A stretch of 64,000 nucleotides of DNA, taken from contig JAJDVW010000008.1 in assembly GCA_022825925.1 (NCBI GenBank), forward strand, positions 1 through 64,000. Direction: 5' to 3'. Source of the stretch: Pseudomonadales bacterium. Lineage in GTDB: Bacteria > Pseudomonadota > Gammaproteobacteria > Pseudomonadales > Azotimanducaceae. How positions within the stretch are numbered: the first letter of the stretch is position 1; every line of letters starts with the position of its first letter. This document shows, in pieces, positions 41,477-50,635 of this stretch. The notes beneath the pieces are model-generated. The model saw only the letters and a program-made list of their open reading frames with translations, was not told the DNA's origin and made no database searches. The position numbers and the translations under genes are program-made.

Positions 41477-43135
41477 TCAGCCGGCCCGGTTCCGGATCAC
41501 CTCCCCGGCCCGCGCCCCCGTGTGCTCGTCGTCGCGCAGGATGACCGCCCCGTTGCAGACGGTTGCCCGATACCCGAGCGCGCGCTGCTGGAACCGTGGC
41601 GCTTCGCCCGGGAAGTCCCGCACGATGTAGGGCTGCCGTTCGGTCAGGCGGTCGATGTCGACCACGTTGAGGTCGGCCCGCTTGCCTGCTTCGAGGGTGC
41701 CGCGGTCGCCGAGCCCGAGCACGCGGGCCGGCTCGGCGCTGATCCGCCGGACGGCCTCCTCCAGCGAGTACGTGCCGGCGTCCCGGTGCCAGTGCGACAG
41801 CACGAAGGTCGGCCAGCCGGAGTCGATCATCTGGCTGACGTGGGCGCCGGCGTCGCCGAGGCCGGGCATCGCCCACGGCGTCGTGATCATCTTCTCGAGA
41901 TGCTCGTGGTTCACGTTGAAGCCGCGCATGTGGACGAGCGCCTTGCCGTCGGACTCCAGCATGGCCCGCAGCCAGGTCTCCGCCGGATGCTCCCCGGCCG
42001 CCTCGGCCAGGTCGTGGAGGCTCTCGTAACGTGGTTGCGTGTAGCAGGGGCGGTCGTCGTCACCGAGCAGGTAGTAGCGCCGGGTCGCCTTCAGGAGGGC
42101 GTCGTGGTCGGGGTGTTCCCGGACTTCCCGGACCAGCGTGGCCCGGAAGGACTCGTCGCGAATGGCCTCGAGGCGGGCGTCGAAGTCCATCTCGCGCAGC
42201 CGGTTCCAGGACGGCGTGCGCCAGAAGTTGTCGGTGGACAGCCCGCCGACCCCGCCGCCGCTACGCGGGACCGTGACCGCGGTCACGTCGAGGCCGCGGG
42301 CGCGCATGTCGCGGACGCGTTCGTCGAGGAGCAGGCCGTGTTCGGAGATGGCGCTGAAGAGGATGCGGCTCGATTCCGCTTCCTCGGCGAGGATGTCCAT
42401 CTCGGTGTCGAGGTCGCCGAAGTGCGGCACGGTCTGCATCAGGCCGCCCCTGCTGCCGACCGCGCGCGAGATCGCGAGCAGTTCCTCGCGGCTGGCGAAC
42501 GTGCCCGGGATCGAACGCCCGTCGGGCAGGCGGTGTCCGGGGTGCCGGTTCACCGAGAAGCCGAGGGCGCCTTCGGCCACGGACTGGCCGGCCAGCGCGG
42601 CGATCCGCTCGATCTCTTCCGGCGTCGCCTGGTCGTCGATGGCGCGTTCGCCCATGACGAAGAACCGCGTCGCGCCGTGGCCGACGAGCCCGGCCACGTT
42701 GATCATCGGCCCGAGCCGCCCGATCGAGTCGAGGTAGCCGCCGTAGGACTCCCAGTCCCACGGCAGGCCGGTGAGGATCGCGTACTTCGGGATGTCCTCG
42801 ACCGTCTCCATCATCCCGGCCAGGAACTCGCGGTCGCTCGCCTTGCAGGGCGCGAAGGTGACGCCGCAGTTGCCGAGCAGCGCGGTGGTCACGCCGTGCC
42901 AGGTGATGGACGTCATGTCCGGGTCCCAGCCGATCTGGGCGTCGAGGTGGGTGTGCAGGTCCACGAACCCCGGGGTCACGACCTTGCCCTGCGCCTCGAT
43001 CTCCTCGACGCCGTTGGCGGGGACCTCCCCGACCGCCGTGATGGCGTCGCCGTCCACCGCGACGTCGCCCTCGAACGGCGCGCCGCCGGTGCCGTCCACG
43101 ATGAGTCCGCCCCGCACGACGAGGTCGTGTGCCAT
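41477..43135 (-). CDS. N-acyl-D-amino-acid deacylase-like amidohydrolase, paralogue 2
   Basis: A 552-residue amidohydrolase, collinear with the gene at 7472-9142. It has DLHTHLDAQ (His61, His63), GNCGVTFAPC (Cys90), GERAID, PDGRSIPGTF, GDAGAHVSQ and the same ending VCNGAVILRDDEHTGARAG. The expected reaction is hydrolysis of an N-acyl-D-amino acid or similar amide. The two copies differ most between residues 230 and 350, the region expected to shape the substrate pocket. GGAGGAACTC precedes the ATG at 43135. It is divergent from the DUF1330/CoA-transferase operon, with 111 bases between the starts, and convergent spacing to the Fic promoter is loose. Confidence 0.9.
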   Translation of the reverse strand: MAHDLVVRGGLIVDGTGGAPFEGDVAVDGDAITAVGEVPANGVEEIEAQGKVVTPGFVDLHTHLDAQIGWDPDMTSITWHGVTTALLGNCGVTFAPCKASDREFLAGMMETVEDIPKYAILTGLPWDWESYGGYLDSIGRLGPMINVAGLVGHGATRFFVMGERAIDDQATPEEIERIAALAGQSVAEGALGFSVNRHPGHRLPDGRSIPGTFASREELLAISRAVGSRGGLMQTVPHFGDLDTEMDILAEEAESSRILFSAISEHGLLLDERVRDMRARGLDVTAVTVPRSGGGVGGLSTDNFWRTPSWNRLREMDFDARLEAIRDESFRATLVREVREHPDHDALLKATRRYYLLGDDDRPCYTQPRYESLHDLAEAAGEHPAETWLRAMLESDGKALVHMRGFNVNHEHLEKMITTPWAMPGLGDAGAHVSQMIDSGWPTFVLSHWHRDAGTYSLEEAVRRISAEPARVLGLGDRGTLEAGKRADLNVVDIDRLTERQPYIVRDFPGEAPRFQQRALGYRATVCNGAVILRDDEHTGARAGEVIRNRAG

Positions 43136-43246
43136 GAGTTCCTCCGGATGGGATCGATTGACTGAGCCGCATGGGCTGGGTCGCGTTAGTATGCCGGATT
43201 CGCCGGCGGCATGCGGCCGTCGGCACCGCATCGGGGAGTGAGGAGC

Positions 43247-43678
43247 ATGAACGTACGCAACGCGGTTACACCCACGCCGGAGGGCCTGCAGGCTTTCCTC
43301 GCGAAGGACATCAAGGGCCCCGTCTCGATGCTCAACCTGCTGAAGTTCAAGGAGAAGGCGGAGTACGCCGACGGGCGCGAGACGGACCTGAGCGGCGCCG
43401 AGGCGTACGCGCTCTACGGGCAGAGAATGGCCCCCTGGGTGATGTCCCGCGGCGGGCGGCTGCTGTTCTCCGGACCCGCCCAGCATCTGGTGTTGGGGGA
43501 GGCGGACGAGCTCTGGGACCAGGTGGCGATCATGGAGTACCCCTCGAAGGAGGCGTTCGTGCAGATCGTCTCCGCGCCCGAAGTGGCGGAGTGGGGCGTG
43601 CATCGGGCCGCCGGTCTCGAAGGCCAGTTGCTGATCGCCGTGACCGCGACGGGAACGGCGGAATCGCCGCTGGGCTGA
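43247..43678 (+). CDS. DUF1330 family protein
   Basis: A 143-residue small protein of the DUF1330/dimeric alpha-beta barrel group. It shows GPVSMLNLLKFKEKAEYADG near the N-terminus and the conserved YPSKEAFVQIVSAPEV block towards the C-terminus. Such proteins usually dimerise, and some may act as small monooxygenase- or isomerase-like enzymes; no function is established. The ATG at 43247 follows GAGGAGC. The CoA-transferase gene starts 14 bases after its stop, so they form an operon and may handle the same metabolite. Confidence 0.85.
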   Translation: MNVRNAVTPTPEGLQAFLAKDIKGPVSMLNLLKFKEKAEYADGRETDLSGAEAYALYGQRMAPWVMSRGGRLLFSGPAQHLVLGEADELWDQVAIMEYPSKEAFVQIVSAPEVAEWGVHRAAGLEGQLLIAVTATGTAESPLG

Positions 43679-43692
43679 GAGGAGGGGCGACG

Positions 43693-46134
43693 ATGACGAT
43701 GCTGGCGCCCTACCGGGTGCTCGACTTCACGGACGAGCGCGGCGAGATCGGCCCGATGGTGCTGGGCGACCTCGGGGCGGACGTGATTCGGGTCGAGCCG
43801 CCCGGCGGCACCCCGGCGCGGCGGGTGGAACCCCGGATCGCGGGCGCGGACGACGACCTGGCGAGCCTCTCGTTCCGCGCCTTCAATCGCAACAAGCGTT
43901 CGATCGTGCTCGATCCGGCGCACTCGGCGGCCGACCGTGTCCTGTTGCAGTCCCTGGTCGCGTCGGCGGATTTCGTCTTCGAGTCGGGCCCACCCGGCAC
44001 CCTTGGCGAGTTCGGCCTCGACGCGGACGCCGTCCGGGCGATCCATCCCCGCATCGTGCACGTCTGCGTCTCGCCGTTCGGCATCGACGGGCCCCGCGCC
44101 CACGAGCTGGGGAACGACCTGGTGGTCGCCGCGATGGGCGGACCCGTCTTCCTGCAGGGCCCGGAGGATAGACCACCGGTCAGGGTGAGCGTGCCCCAGG
44201 TGTGGCGCCACGTCGGCGTCGAGTCCGCGGTGGGAGCGCTCGCGGCGCACGCGCGCATGCTGAGGACCGGGACGGGCGCGTTCGTGGACGTGTCGGCGCA
44301 GTGCGCGATGACGTGGACCATGCTGCAGGCGATGGACGCCCACGCCATCCAGGGCTTCGATTTCGAGCGTGGCGGCTCCCTCATGCTCGGGATCCAGATC
44401 GTCCAGCGCTGCAAGGACGGGCACCTCCTCGCGCTGCCGACGTCCGATGCCGTCGTGGGGCTGCTCGACTGGATGATCGAGGAAGGCGACATCGACGCCT
44501 CCGCGCGCGCGGTGAATTGGGAACTCTACGATCAGAGTTTGCGCGACCCGGAGCTGGCCCAGAAGTGGACGATCACCGAGATGGTGGAGATCCTGGGCGC
44601 GTTCTTCGCCCGGCACACGAAACGCGAACTCTTCGACTTCGGCATCGCGCGCGGGATCACGCTGGCGCCGGTCGGGACGGTCCCGGAGATGCTGGACCTG
44701 GAGCACCTGGCGGCGCGCGACTACTGGCACGAGCTTGCCGTGCCGGGCGCCGGCATGGTGAAGACCGCCGGCGCCTGGGCGAAGTCCAACGAGTCGGCGC
44801 CGGCGCCGGTGTCCGTGCGCCGCGATGCGCCGGCGCTCGATGCGGACGGGCCCGCGATCCGCGCGGAATTCGATGCACGGACGAAGCACGCCGGGCGAGT
44901 CGGGCCGCCGGTCGGGGCGGAGGCGCGCTCCGGCGACGATGCGCTGCCGTTCGCGGGCCTGAAGGTCGCGGACTTCGCCTGGGTGGGGGTCGGCCCGATC
45001 ACCTCGAAGTACCTCGCCGACCACGGCGCCACCGTGGTGCGCGTGGAGTCCGAGAACCGTCCCGACGTGCTGCGCGGCGCGCCGCCGTTCAAGGACAACG
45101 TGCCCGGCATCAACCGCTCGCAGTTCTTCGGGGACTTCAACACCTCGAAGCTGGGCCTGGCCCTCGACCTGACGCGGGAGGAGGCCATCGCCGTCGCGAA
45201 GCGGCTGGTCGCCTGGTCCGACGTGATGATCGAGAGCTTCACGCCGGGCGCGGTGCAGCGCATGGGACTCGACTACGAGCACCTGCGGGAGATCAGTCCC
45301 GGCCTCGTGATGGTGAGCACCTGCCTGATGGGCCAGACCGGTCCCGCCCGGAAGATGAGCGGGTACGGCTACCACGCCGGCGCCATCGCCGGGTACTACG
45401 AAGTGACCGGCTGGCCGGACCGGACACCGAGCGGGCCCTGGACCGCCTATACCGACACGATCGCTCCGCGCTTCGTCTCCTGCGTGCTCGCGGCGGCGCT
45501 CGACCGCCGGCGCCGCACCGGCGAGGGCTGCTACATCGACCTCGCGCAGCTGGAGGCGGCGCTGCACTTCCTCGGCCCCGAGATCCTCGACTACCAGGTG
45601 AACGGGCGTTCCGTGACGCGCATGGGAAACCGCAGCCGCTTCGCCGCGCCGCAGGGATGCTATCCGTGCGCGGGGGAGAACAACTGGGTGGCGATCGCCG
45701 TGGACACGGACGAGCAGTGGCGCGCGCTGGCGGGCCTCGCGGGGTGCGCGGAAGACTACGCTACGAACGCCGAACGCCTGGCGGCCCATGACGCCATCGA
45801 CGAGGCGCTCTCCGCCTGGACGTCCGAACGCGATCCGGCGTCCGCGGCGCGGGACCTGCAGGCGGCGGGCGTGCCGGCCGGCGTCGTGCAGCGCTCCAGC
45901 GACCTCCTGAAGGACCCTCAATACCTGCACCGCGGCTTCTACCGGGAGTTCGAGCACGGCGAGATGGGCCGCATCCCCTACGCGGGCCACCAGTACCGGA
46001 TCTCGGACTACGACAACGGCCCCCGCGGGCCGGCGCCGCAGCTCGGAGAGCACAGCTTCCAGGTGCTTACCGAGTTGCTGGGGATGTCGGACGACGAGGT
46101 CGGGGAAGCGTTCGCTTCCGGCGCCATCACCTGA
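43693..46134 (+). CDS. tandem two-domain CaiB/BaiF (family III) CoA-transferase
   Basis: An 813-residue cytoplasmic protein made of two fused family III CoA-transferase units. Residues 1-390 begin APYRVLDFTDERGEIGPMVLGDLGADVIRVEPP. Residues 415-813 begin LPFAGLKVADFAWVGVGPITSKYLADHGATVVRVES. The second half has the catalytic Asp588 in AYTDTIAP. The corresponding stretch in the first half (SVPQVWRHVG) has no Asp, so it is probably structural. Family III enzymes swap CoA between acids, for example in carnitine, bile acid or aromatic metabolism. GAGGGGCGACG precedes the ATG. It is cotranscribed with DUF1330 upstream and the spondin-domain gene downstream (2-base gap). Confidence 0.9.
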   Translation: MTMLAPYRVLDFTDERGEIGPMVLGDLGADVIRVEPPGGTPARRVEPRIAGADDDLASLSFRAFNRNKRSIVLDPAHSAADRVLLQSLVASADFVFESGPPGTLGEFGLDADAVRAIHPRIVHVCVSPFGIDGPRAHELGNDLVVAAMGGPVFLQGPEDRPPVRVSVPQVWRHVGVESAVGALAAHARMLRTGTGAFVDVSAQCAMTWTMLQAMDAHAIQGFDFERGGSLMLGIQIVQRCKDGHLLALPTSDAVVGLLDWMIEEGDIDASARAVNWELYDQSLRDPELAQKWTITEMVEILGAFFARHTKRELFDFGIARGITLAPVGTVPEMLDLEHLAARDYWHELAVPGAGMVKTAGAWAKSNESAPAPVSVRRDAPALDADGPAIRAEFDARTKHAGRVGPPVGAEARSGDDALPFAGLKVADFAWVGVGPITSKYLADHGATVVRVESENRPDVLRGAPPFKDNVPGINRSQFFGDFNTSKLGLALDLTREEAIAVAKRLVAWSDVMIESFTPGAVQRMGLDYEHLREISPGLVMVSTCLMGQTGPARKMSGYGYHAGAIAGYYEVTGWPDRTPSGPWTAYTDTIAPRFVSCVLAAALDRRRRTGEGCYIDLAQLEAALHFLGPEILDYQVNGRSVTRMGNRSRFAAPQGCYPCAGENNWVAIAVDTDEQWRALAGLAGCAEDYATNAERLAAHDAIDEALSAWTSERDPASAARDLQAAGVPAGVVQRSSDLLKDPQYLHRGFYREFEHGEMGRIPYAGHQYRISDYDNGPRGPAPQLGEHSFQVLTELLGMSDDEVGEAFASGAIT

Positions 46135-46136
46135 TC

Positions 46137-47432
46137 GTGACGAGCGGGCCGGCTCGGCGGCGCCAGCGGGCGTTTCCGAAGCTCCTCGCCTGGGGGCTGC
46201 TGGCCCTTGGGGGCGTCGCGTGGGGGCAAACCGGGCCCGGCGTCACCTACGTCGTGACCTTCGAAGGCAACTGGACCACCGCCAGCACGCCGGGCGGCGT
46301 CGTGCCGGGAGCGCACTTCACGACGTTGATCGGGGGCCTGCACGACGCCCGCGTGTCGTTCTGGCGCAGCGGGGCTGCGGCGTCCTCCGGCATCGAGGCC
46401 ATGGCGGAGACCGGCGCGACGGGCGCCCTGCGCGCCGAGATCGTCGCCAGTCCGCACGCTGTGGCTGTCATCCGACGGGGCGTCACCGGCGGCGGGACGG
46501 GTGGCGCGACCTTCCGTGTCGAGGTCACGGCCTCTCACCCGCTGGTGACGCTCACGTCGATGATCGGTCCGAGCCCGGACTGGTTCGTCGGCGTCTCCGG
46601 CCTGTCGCTGCGGGATGACGGGCAGACCTGGTACGCGGAGCGACGGGTCGATCTGTTCCCCTACGACGCGGGCACGGAGGACGGCGCCGAGTTCACGCTG
46701 AGCAACCCCGATACCCGCCCGCGGGGTGTCATCACCGGCATTCGCGGCACCGGCAAGTTCTCCGACGAGCCGATGGCGCGGCTCCGTTTCGCGCTCAGCC
46801 TCGGGCGGGTCACGGGCGTGACCGTGACCGTCGGCGAGGGTCGGCTTGCCGTGTCGTGGGATGCCGTGCCCGGCGCGGACGGCTACCGGGTGCAGTGGCG
46901 GTCCGGCGGGGCGGCGTTCGACGCTGCCCGGGAGCACGTCGTTGCCGGCGGGGACGTCACGAGCCGGGTGATTTCGGGCCTCGAGCCCGGCGTCGAGTAC
47001 GCGGTCCGCGTCGTCGCCACGCGCGGCGGTGCGACCGGACCTCCGTCGGAGGCGGTCAGGGGAACGCCTTCGCGCGCCCAGGCAGCGCCCCCGGGCCCGC
47101 TCCGCGAGATATTCTCCGGCGGTGACCGGGCGAGGCTGGATCCGCGCCACCTGTTCGGCCGCGGGGACGCCCTCGCTTACGAGGCCAGCTCCAGCGCGCC
47201 GGAGTTGGTCGCCGTGTCGCTCGACGGCGGACGGTTGGTCCTCGCGTCGGCCCCGGACGACTCGGAAGGAAAGGCGACGGTCACGGTGACGGCTACCGAC
47301 GCCGAAGGGCGGGTGGTCGCGATGGCCCTTCCCGTGCGCGTGACGGCGCGGCCGCCCGGCGTGCTGCGTGGCTGGCGCGGCGTTCTCCTGCGGGAGGGGG
47401 AAGGGGTGGTTGACGGGCCCGGCGACCCGTAG
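46137..47432 (+). CDS. secreted spondin-domain/fibronectin type III protein
   Basis: A 431-residue exported protein. A signal peptide (LLAWGLLALGGVAWG) precedes a spondin-N domain (about residues 36-215): YVVTFEGNWT, AHFTTLIGGLHDARVSFW, GIEAMAETG, then DWFVGVSGLSL. A fibronectin type III domain (about 225-310, LAVSWDAVPGADGYRVQW, YAVRVVATRGG) and a third beta-rich module follow. Bacterial spondin proteins are thought to be surface or adhesive, but their role is unknown. The GTG start lies 2 bases after the CoA-transferase stop, an odd operon partner. It is convergent with the DUF5916 gene, 13 bases away. Confidence 0.85.
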   Translation: MTSGPARRRQRAFPKLLAWGLLALGGVAWGQTGPGVTYVVTFEGNWTTASTPGGVVPGAHFTTLIGGLHDARVSFWRSGAAASSGIEAMAETGATGALRAEIVASPHAVAVIRRGVTGGGTGGATFRVEVTASHPLVTLTSMIGPSPDWFVGVSGLSLRDDGQTWYAERRVDLFPYDAGTEDGAEFTLSNPDTRPRGVITGIRGTGKFSDEPMARLRFALSLGRVTGVTVTVGEGRLAVSWDAVPGADGYRVQWRSGGAAFDAAREHVVAGGDVTSRVISGLEPGVEYAVRVVATRGGATGPPSEAVRGTPSRAQAAPPGPLREIFSGGDRARLDPRHLFGRGDALAYEASSSAPELVAVSLDGGRLVLASAPDDSEGKATVTVTATDAEGRVVAMALPVRVTARPPGVLRGWRGVLLREGEGVVDGPGDP

Positions 47433-47445
47433 CACCCCCTCTCGT

Positions 47446-50400
47446 TCAGAGCCCGAATCGATACCGCAGCTTGACGACGAGGCTGTCGACCACCGGGTCG
47501 CGCAGCGAGTCCGTCCACAGCCGCCCGAACCCGAGTTCCGCGTCGTCGTAGGTGAACTGGTTGCCCCGCGTGTACACGACGAAGAGATCGGACAGCGGAC
47601 CGAGCTCCCAGCGGTAGCGGAGCTGGGCCGTGAGACGCGACAGGGAGAAGTCCTCCGTCGAGGCGTCGGGCTCGAGGGAGCGGTCCAGCAGTTCGCCGTG
47701 GGTGAGGCGCGTGCGGTAGTGGTCGACCGCCCGCGCCTCGATGCCGGCCCACTGGAGGGTGATGCGCAACTGCTGACGTGCCGTGATGAAATAGTCGATG
47801 GAGAGCTTCGGTTGCACGTCCTGCGCGTCGAAGGTCGCGAAGTCGCGGTCGCCGGTGTGCAGCAGCCAGCCGTTGCGCTTCCAGTACCGGACGTCGAAGT
47901 CGACGGAGAGCCGGCCGTTGGGCACGTACGTGAACCCGACGTCCAGGGCCGGTGACCAGGCCCCGTCGAGTTCCTCCTGCTCGGCCCCCAGGTTGGCGCT
48001 CACGGAGAACTTCTTCGCCGCATTGGTGCCGTAGCCCAGCCTCGCGACCCATCTCGGTTCGACCTTGAACCAGCCGTTGCCGCGGCTGTTGCGCGTGTCC
48101 CAGCGGGCCGGCGAGTAGTCGACCGCGACGTGCACCTCCGAGTGGTTCGCGAACATGAACGTGTGGTTGGTGAACAGCGTCGCCCAGTTCACGAACCCCT
48201 CGGTGTTGGACTGGGTCATCGCGAAGAAGGAGTTGCGGGTCTGGCGGAACGGCCCGAAGTTGCTGTTCATGAAGATCAGCCCGTACTGGAAGGTCGCTTG
48301 GTCGTTCTGGCGGATGAAGCCCAAGTCGCCGAGTTCGAGGTGCTCGTCGACGTAGTCGAAGTTCAGGTTGTGGATGATCCCCTGGCGGGGCACGTACGTG
48401 GCGTCCGAGAAGAAGCCGTAGCCGCCGGTCCCGTCGCCCGCGATGCCGTTGCCGTCGCTGTACATGACCTGGCCGTCCCAACGGACTCTTCCCCCGGCGG
48501 CCACCACGTGGGCGTCGACGCCGTGGGTCATCGCCTCGCCGTCCGGCAGTGCGACCACCGTGCCCAGATAGCCGATCGCCCGGCGCCCGGAGCCCCCGCC
48601 CTCGTACAGCGCCCGGACCACGCCGAAGTCGCGCCCGTCCTCGTGCACGGTGACGCGTTCGTCGGTGTCGGTGCGGCGCCCGGGCAGTTCGATGTCGTCC
48701 TCGAACGCGGCGAGCGCGCCGAAACGCAGGCCGCCGAGCGTGCCCGCGGCCTTCACCGCTGCGAGGAGGTCGGTGGGCTTGCCGCGCTCGACGCCCGCCA
48801 CCTCGATGCCGTCGGCGACCTCCAGATGCCGGGGCGGCCCGCCGATGCGCCGCGTGTTGACGAGGGTGGTCGGCTCGACACGGTAGGTGAGCGGCCGCTC
48901 CCGCGCGCCGGCGCCGGTCCGGTGGGACCGGTACCGGTTGAAGTCCGAGCGCGGCGTCGTGATGAAGACCTCGTTGCCCTCGAGGAAGAACAGGCGCTTC
49001 TCGGGAAAGAACGTCTCGAAGGCCGTCAGGTTCACCACGATGTCGTCGGACTCGACCGCCCCGAAGTCGGGGTTCACCGTGCCCGTAAGCTGCAGGTTGG
49101 GCGTCGGCCGCCAGGCGACGTCAACGCCGCCGCGGTAGTCGACCTCGTCGGCGACGCCGTCGTGGGTCGTCGATGCGTAGGGGAAGACGGCGAGCTGGCG
49201 CTGCGTGTCGAGCCGCTCGAGACGCATGGGGCGGAACGCGGACAGGAACCGCTGGCCACTGTAGGGCAGCGCCGGCCAGCCATGGCGTTCGTCCAGGTGC
49301 GCCACCTTCCGGTCGACCCAGAAGGTGAGCTTTCGCGGCCCTGGCGTGCCGCCCGCCCCGTTCGCGGCGGGCATCGCCATCATGGACCAGGGCAGGAACA
49401 TCTCGGCGCTCCAGCCGTCGTCCAGCCGCGCGCTGGCGCCGAGCCACGGTCCGTCCCACTCCTCGGTGATCGTACGCTCGGGCGCGACCTTGCCGTCGAG
49501 CACGGAGCCACCGAGGGTCACGGTGAACCAGTAGCCGTACAGGCCCTCCCCGGAGGTGTCCAGGGTCAGGCCGAAGCTGTCGCGGTTGAGGTACCGGTCC
49601 CGGGACGAGAGGCGCGACACGAAGGACCCCGGCGGTTGCTCCATGAACGCCGCGACATAGAGGCCTTCCTCCGTGTACAGGAACTTGTAGAGCGTTCGGT
49701 AGGCGGGTCGCTCGAGCGTGTCGGGATCGATCACGCGCATGTCGTCGTGGCCGGGGACTTCCGACCAGGCGGCTTCGTCCGCGACGCCGTCGACCGCGAT
49801 GTTCACCGTCTCGAAGTAGGGCACGTGGACGGCCCCCCCGGTCTCCGGATCCGCGGGCTTCGCGCGAGAGACGGCGTGGGGGCGAACCGGGTCCGCACGT
49901 TGGCCTGTCGGGGTAGGTGTCGTCGCCTCCGGATCCGGAGGCGCAGGTTGGTCTCGCCCCTCGCCCGACGGCTCGGAGGGCGTGTTTCGGCTCGCGGGAT
50001 CAGGGGCCGGTCCCGGCTCCGCCGCGGTGGCGCCCGGCGAGACCTCTCTCGCTCGGGGCTTTGCGGGGGCGACGGGGTCTCCTCGCAGGAACCAGGCGGA
50101 TACCCCGCGCGTGGCGAGGTCCGCGATCATGGTGCGCGCGTCGCCCTCGTCCATCGCCGGCGAGACCAGGCGAAAACGACGCTCGCCGTCGATGCGTGCC
50201 GGGAGGATGTCGGCCCGCACGCCGAGACCAGCGCTCACTTCCGCCCTTGCGGCTTCGGCCAGCGACAGTTCCTTCCATGATCCGAGCACGACGAAACCGG
50301 TGTCCTCGGCGACGGCGGGTGCGCTCATCCCGAGCGCCGTTGCGCCGACCAGGAGAATGGTCGCCCACCGTGCGAGCGGGGCGCGGAGGTGCCTGGAGTT

Positions 50401-50454
50401 TCGATGGCCCCGCGCTCTGCTTCGCGCGGGCGCGCGTGGCTTCCTGGCGTGCAT
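47446..50454 (-). CDS. SPOR-CBM9-DUF5916 outer-membrane protein
   Basis: A 1002-residue exported protein. After a basic lead and hydrophobic signal (ATILLVGATALGMSAPAVA) comes a SPOR-like repeat domain (about 55-127, FVVLGSWKELSLAEAARAEV). A Pro/Glu-rich linker (130-205) leads to a family 9 carbohydrate-binding-like domain (210-390, VDGVADEAAWSEVPGHDD). The remainder is a DUF5916 beta-barrel (from about 420, NPDFGAVESDDIVVNL, FPEKRLFFLEGNEVF) with alternating strands ending LRYRFGL. The SPOR part would bind septal denuded peptidoglycan (family knowledge). A SPOR domain on a DUF5916 protein is uncommon to my knowledge. The ATG at 50454 was chosen over a GTG two codons upstream. Confidence 0.85.
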   Translation of the reverse strand: MHARKPRAPARSRARGHRNSRHLRAPLARWATILLVGATALGMSAPAVAEDTGFVVLGSWKELSLAEAARAEVSAGLGVRADILPARIDGERRFRLVSPAMDEGDARTMIADLATRGVSAWFLRGDPVAPAKPRAREVSPGATAAEPGPAPDPASRNTPSEPSGEGRDQPAPPDPEATTPTPTGQRADPVRPHAVSRAKPADPETGGAVHVPYFETVNIAVDGVADEAAWSEVPGHDDMRVIDPDTLERPAYRTLYKFLYTEEGLYVAAFMEQPPGSFVSRLSSRDRYLNRDSFGLTLDTSGEGLYGYWFTVTLGGSVLDGKVAPERTITEEWDGPWLGASARLDDGWSAEMFLPWSMMAMPAANGAGGTPGPRKLTFWVDRKVAHLDERHGWPALPYSGQRFLSAFRPMRLERLDTQRQLAVFPYASTTHDGVADEVDYRGGVDVAWRPTPNLQLTGTVNPDFGAVESDDIVVNLTAFETFFPEKRLFFLEGNEVFITTPRSDFNRYRSHRTGAGARERPLTYRVEPTTLVNTRRIGGPPRHLEVADGIEVAGVERGKPTDLLAAVKAAGTLGGLRFGALAAFEDDIELPGRRTDTDERVTVHEDGRDFGVVRALYEGGGSGRRAIGYLGTVVALPDGEAMTHGVDAHVVAAGGRVRWDGQVMYSDGNGIAGDGTGGYGFFSDATYVPRQGIIHNLNFDYVDEHLELGDLGFIRQNDQATFQYGLIFMNSNFGPFRQTRNSFFAMTQSNTEGFVNWATLFTNHTFMFANHSEVHVAVDYSPARWDTRNSRGNGWFKVEPRWVARLGYGTNAAKKFSVSANLGAEQEELDGAWSPALDVGFTYVPNGRLSVDFDVRYWKRNGWLLHTGDRDFATFDAQDVQPKLSIDYFITARQQLRITLQWAGIEARAVDHYRTRLTHGELLDRSLEPDASTEDFSLSRLTAQLRYRWELGPLSDLFVVYTRGNQFTYDDAELGFGRLWTDSLRDPVVDSLVVKLRYRFGL

Positions 50455-50561
50455 GGACACCGTTTACGTGAAGCGGTGGTCGGACCGCGGGAGGGCGTTC
50501 GGAGGCTGCATCATGGAGAGCGGGCGTAAGTGTAGGGTCCCGCCGGACGCGCTGCAATGGA

Positions 50562-50626
50562 CACGGCCAGTCGGCACGGCCAGTCGGCACGGCCAGTCGG
50601 CGCGGCCAGTCGGCGCGGCCAGCGGG
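50562..50626. repeat. 13-bp minisatellite, five copies
   Basis: CACGGCCAGTCGG occurs three times perfectly (50562-50574, 50575-50587, 50588-50600), then as CGCGGCCAGTCGG (50601-50613) and CGCGGCCAGCGGG (50614-50626). It fills the space between the RES toxin stop and the DUF5916 start. Copy number could vary between strains. The unit is not a known regulatory sequence, and being 13 bases long it would shift any reading frame. Confidence 0.85.
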
Positions 50627-50635
50627 ACCGCGGCA

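Noticed and set aside
43414-46053. Long antisense open frame across the CoA-transferase
   Set aside because: The composition is Arg/His-rich with no recognisable motif, and the opposite strand encodes a well-supported enzyme.
50562-50626. CRISPR array
   Set aside because: The units are 13 bases with no spacers, so it is a minisatellite. No cas genes are present.
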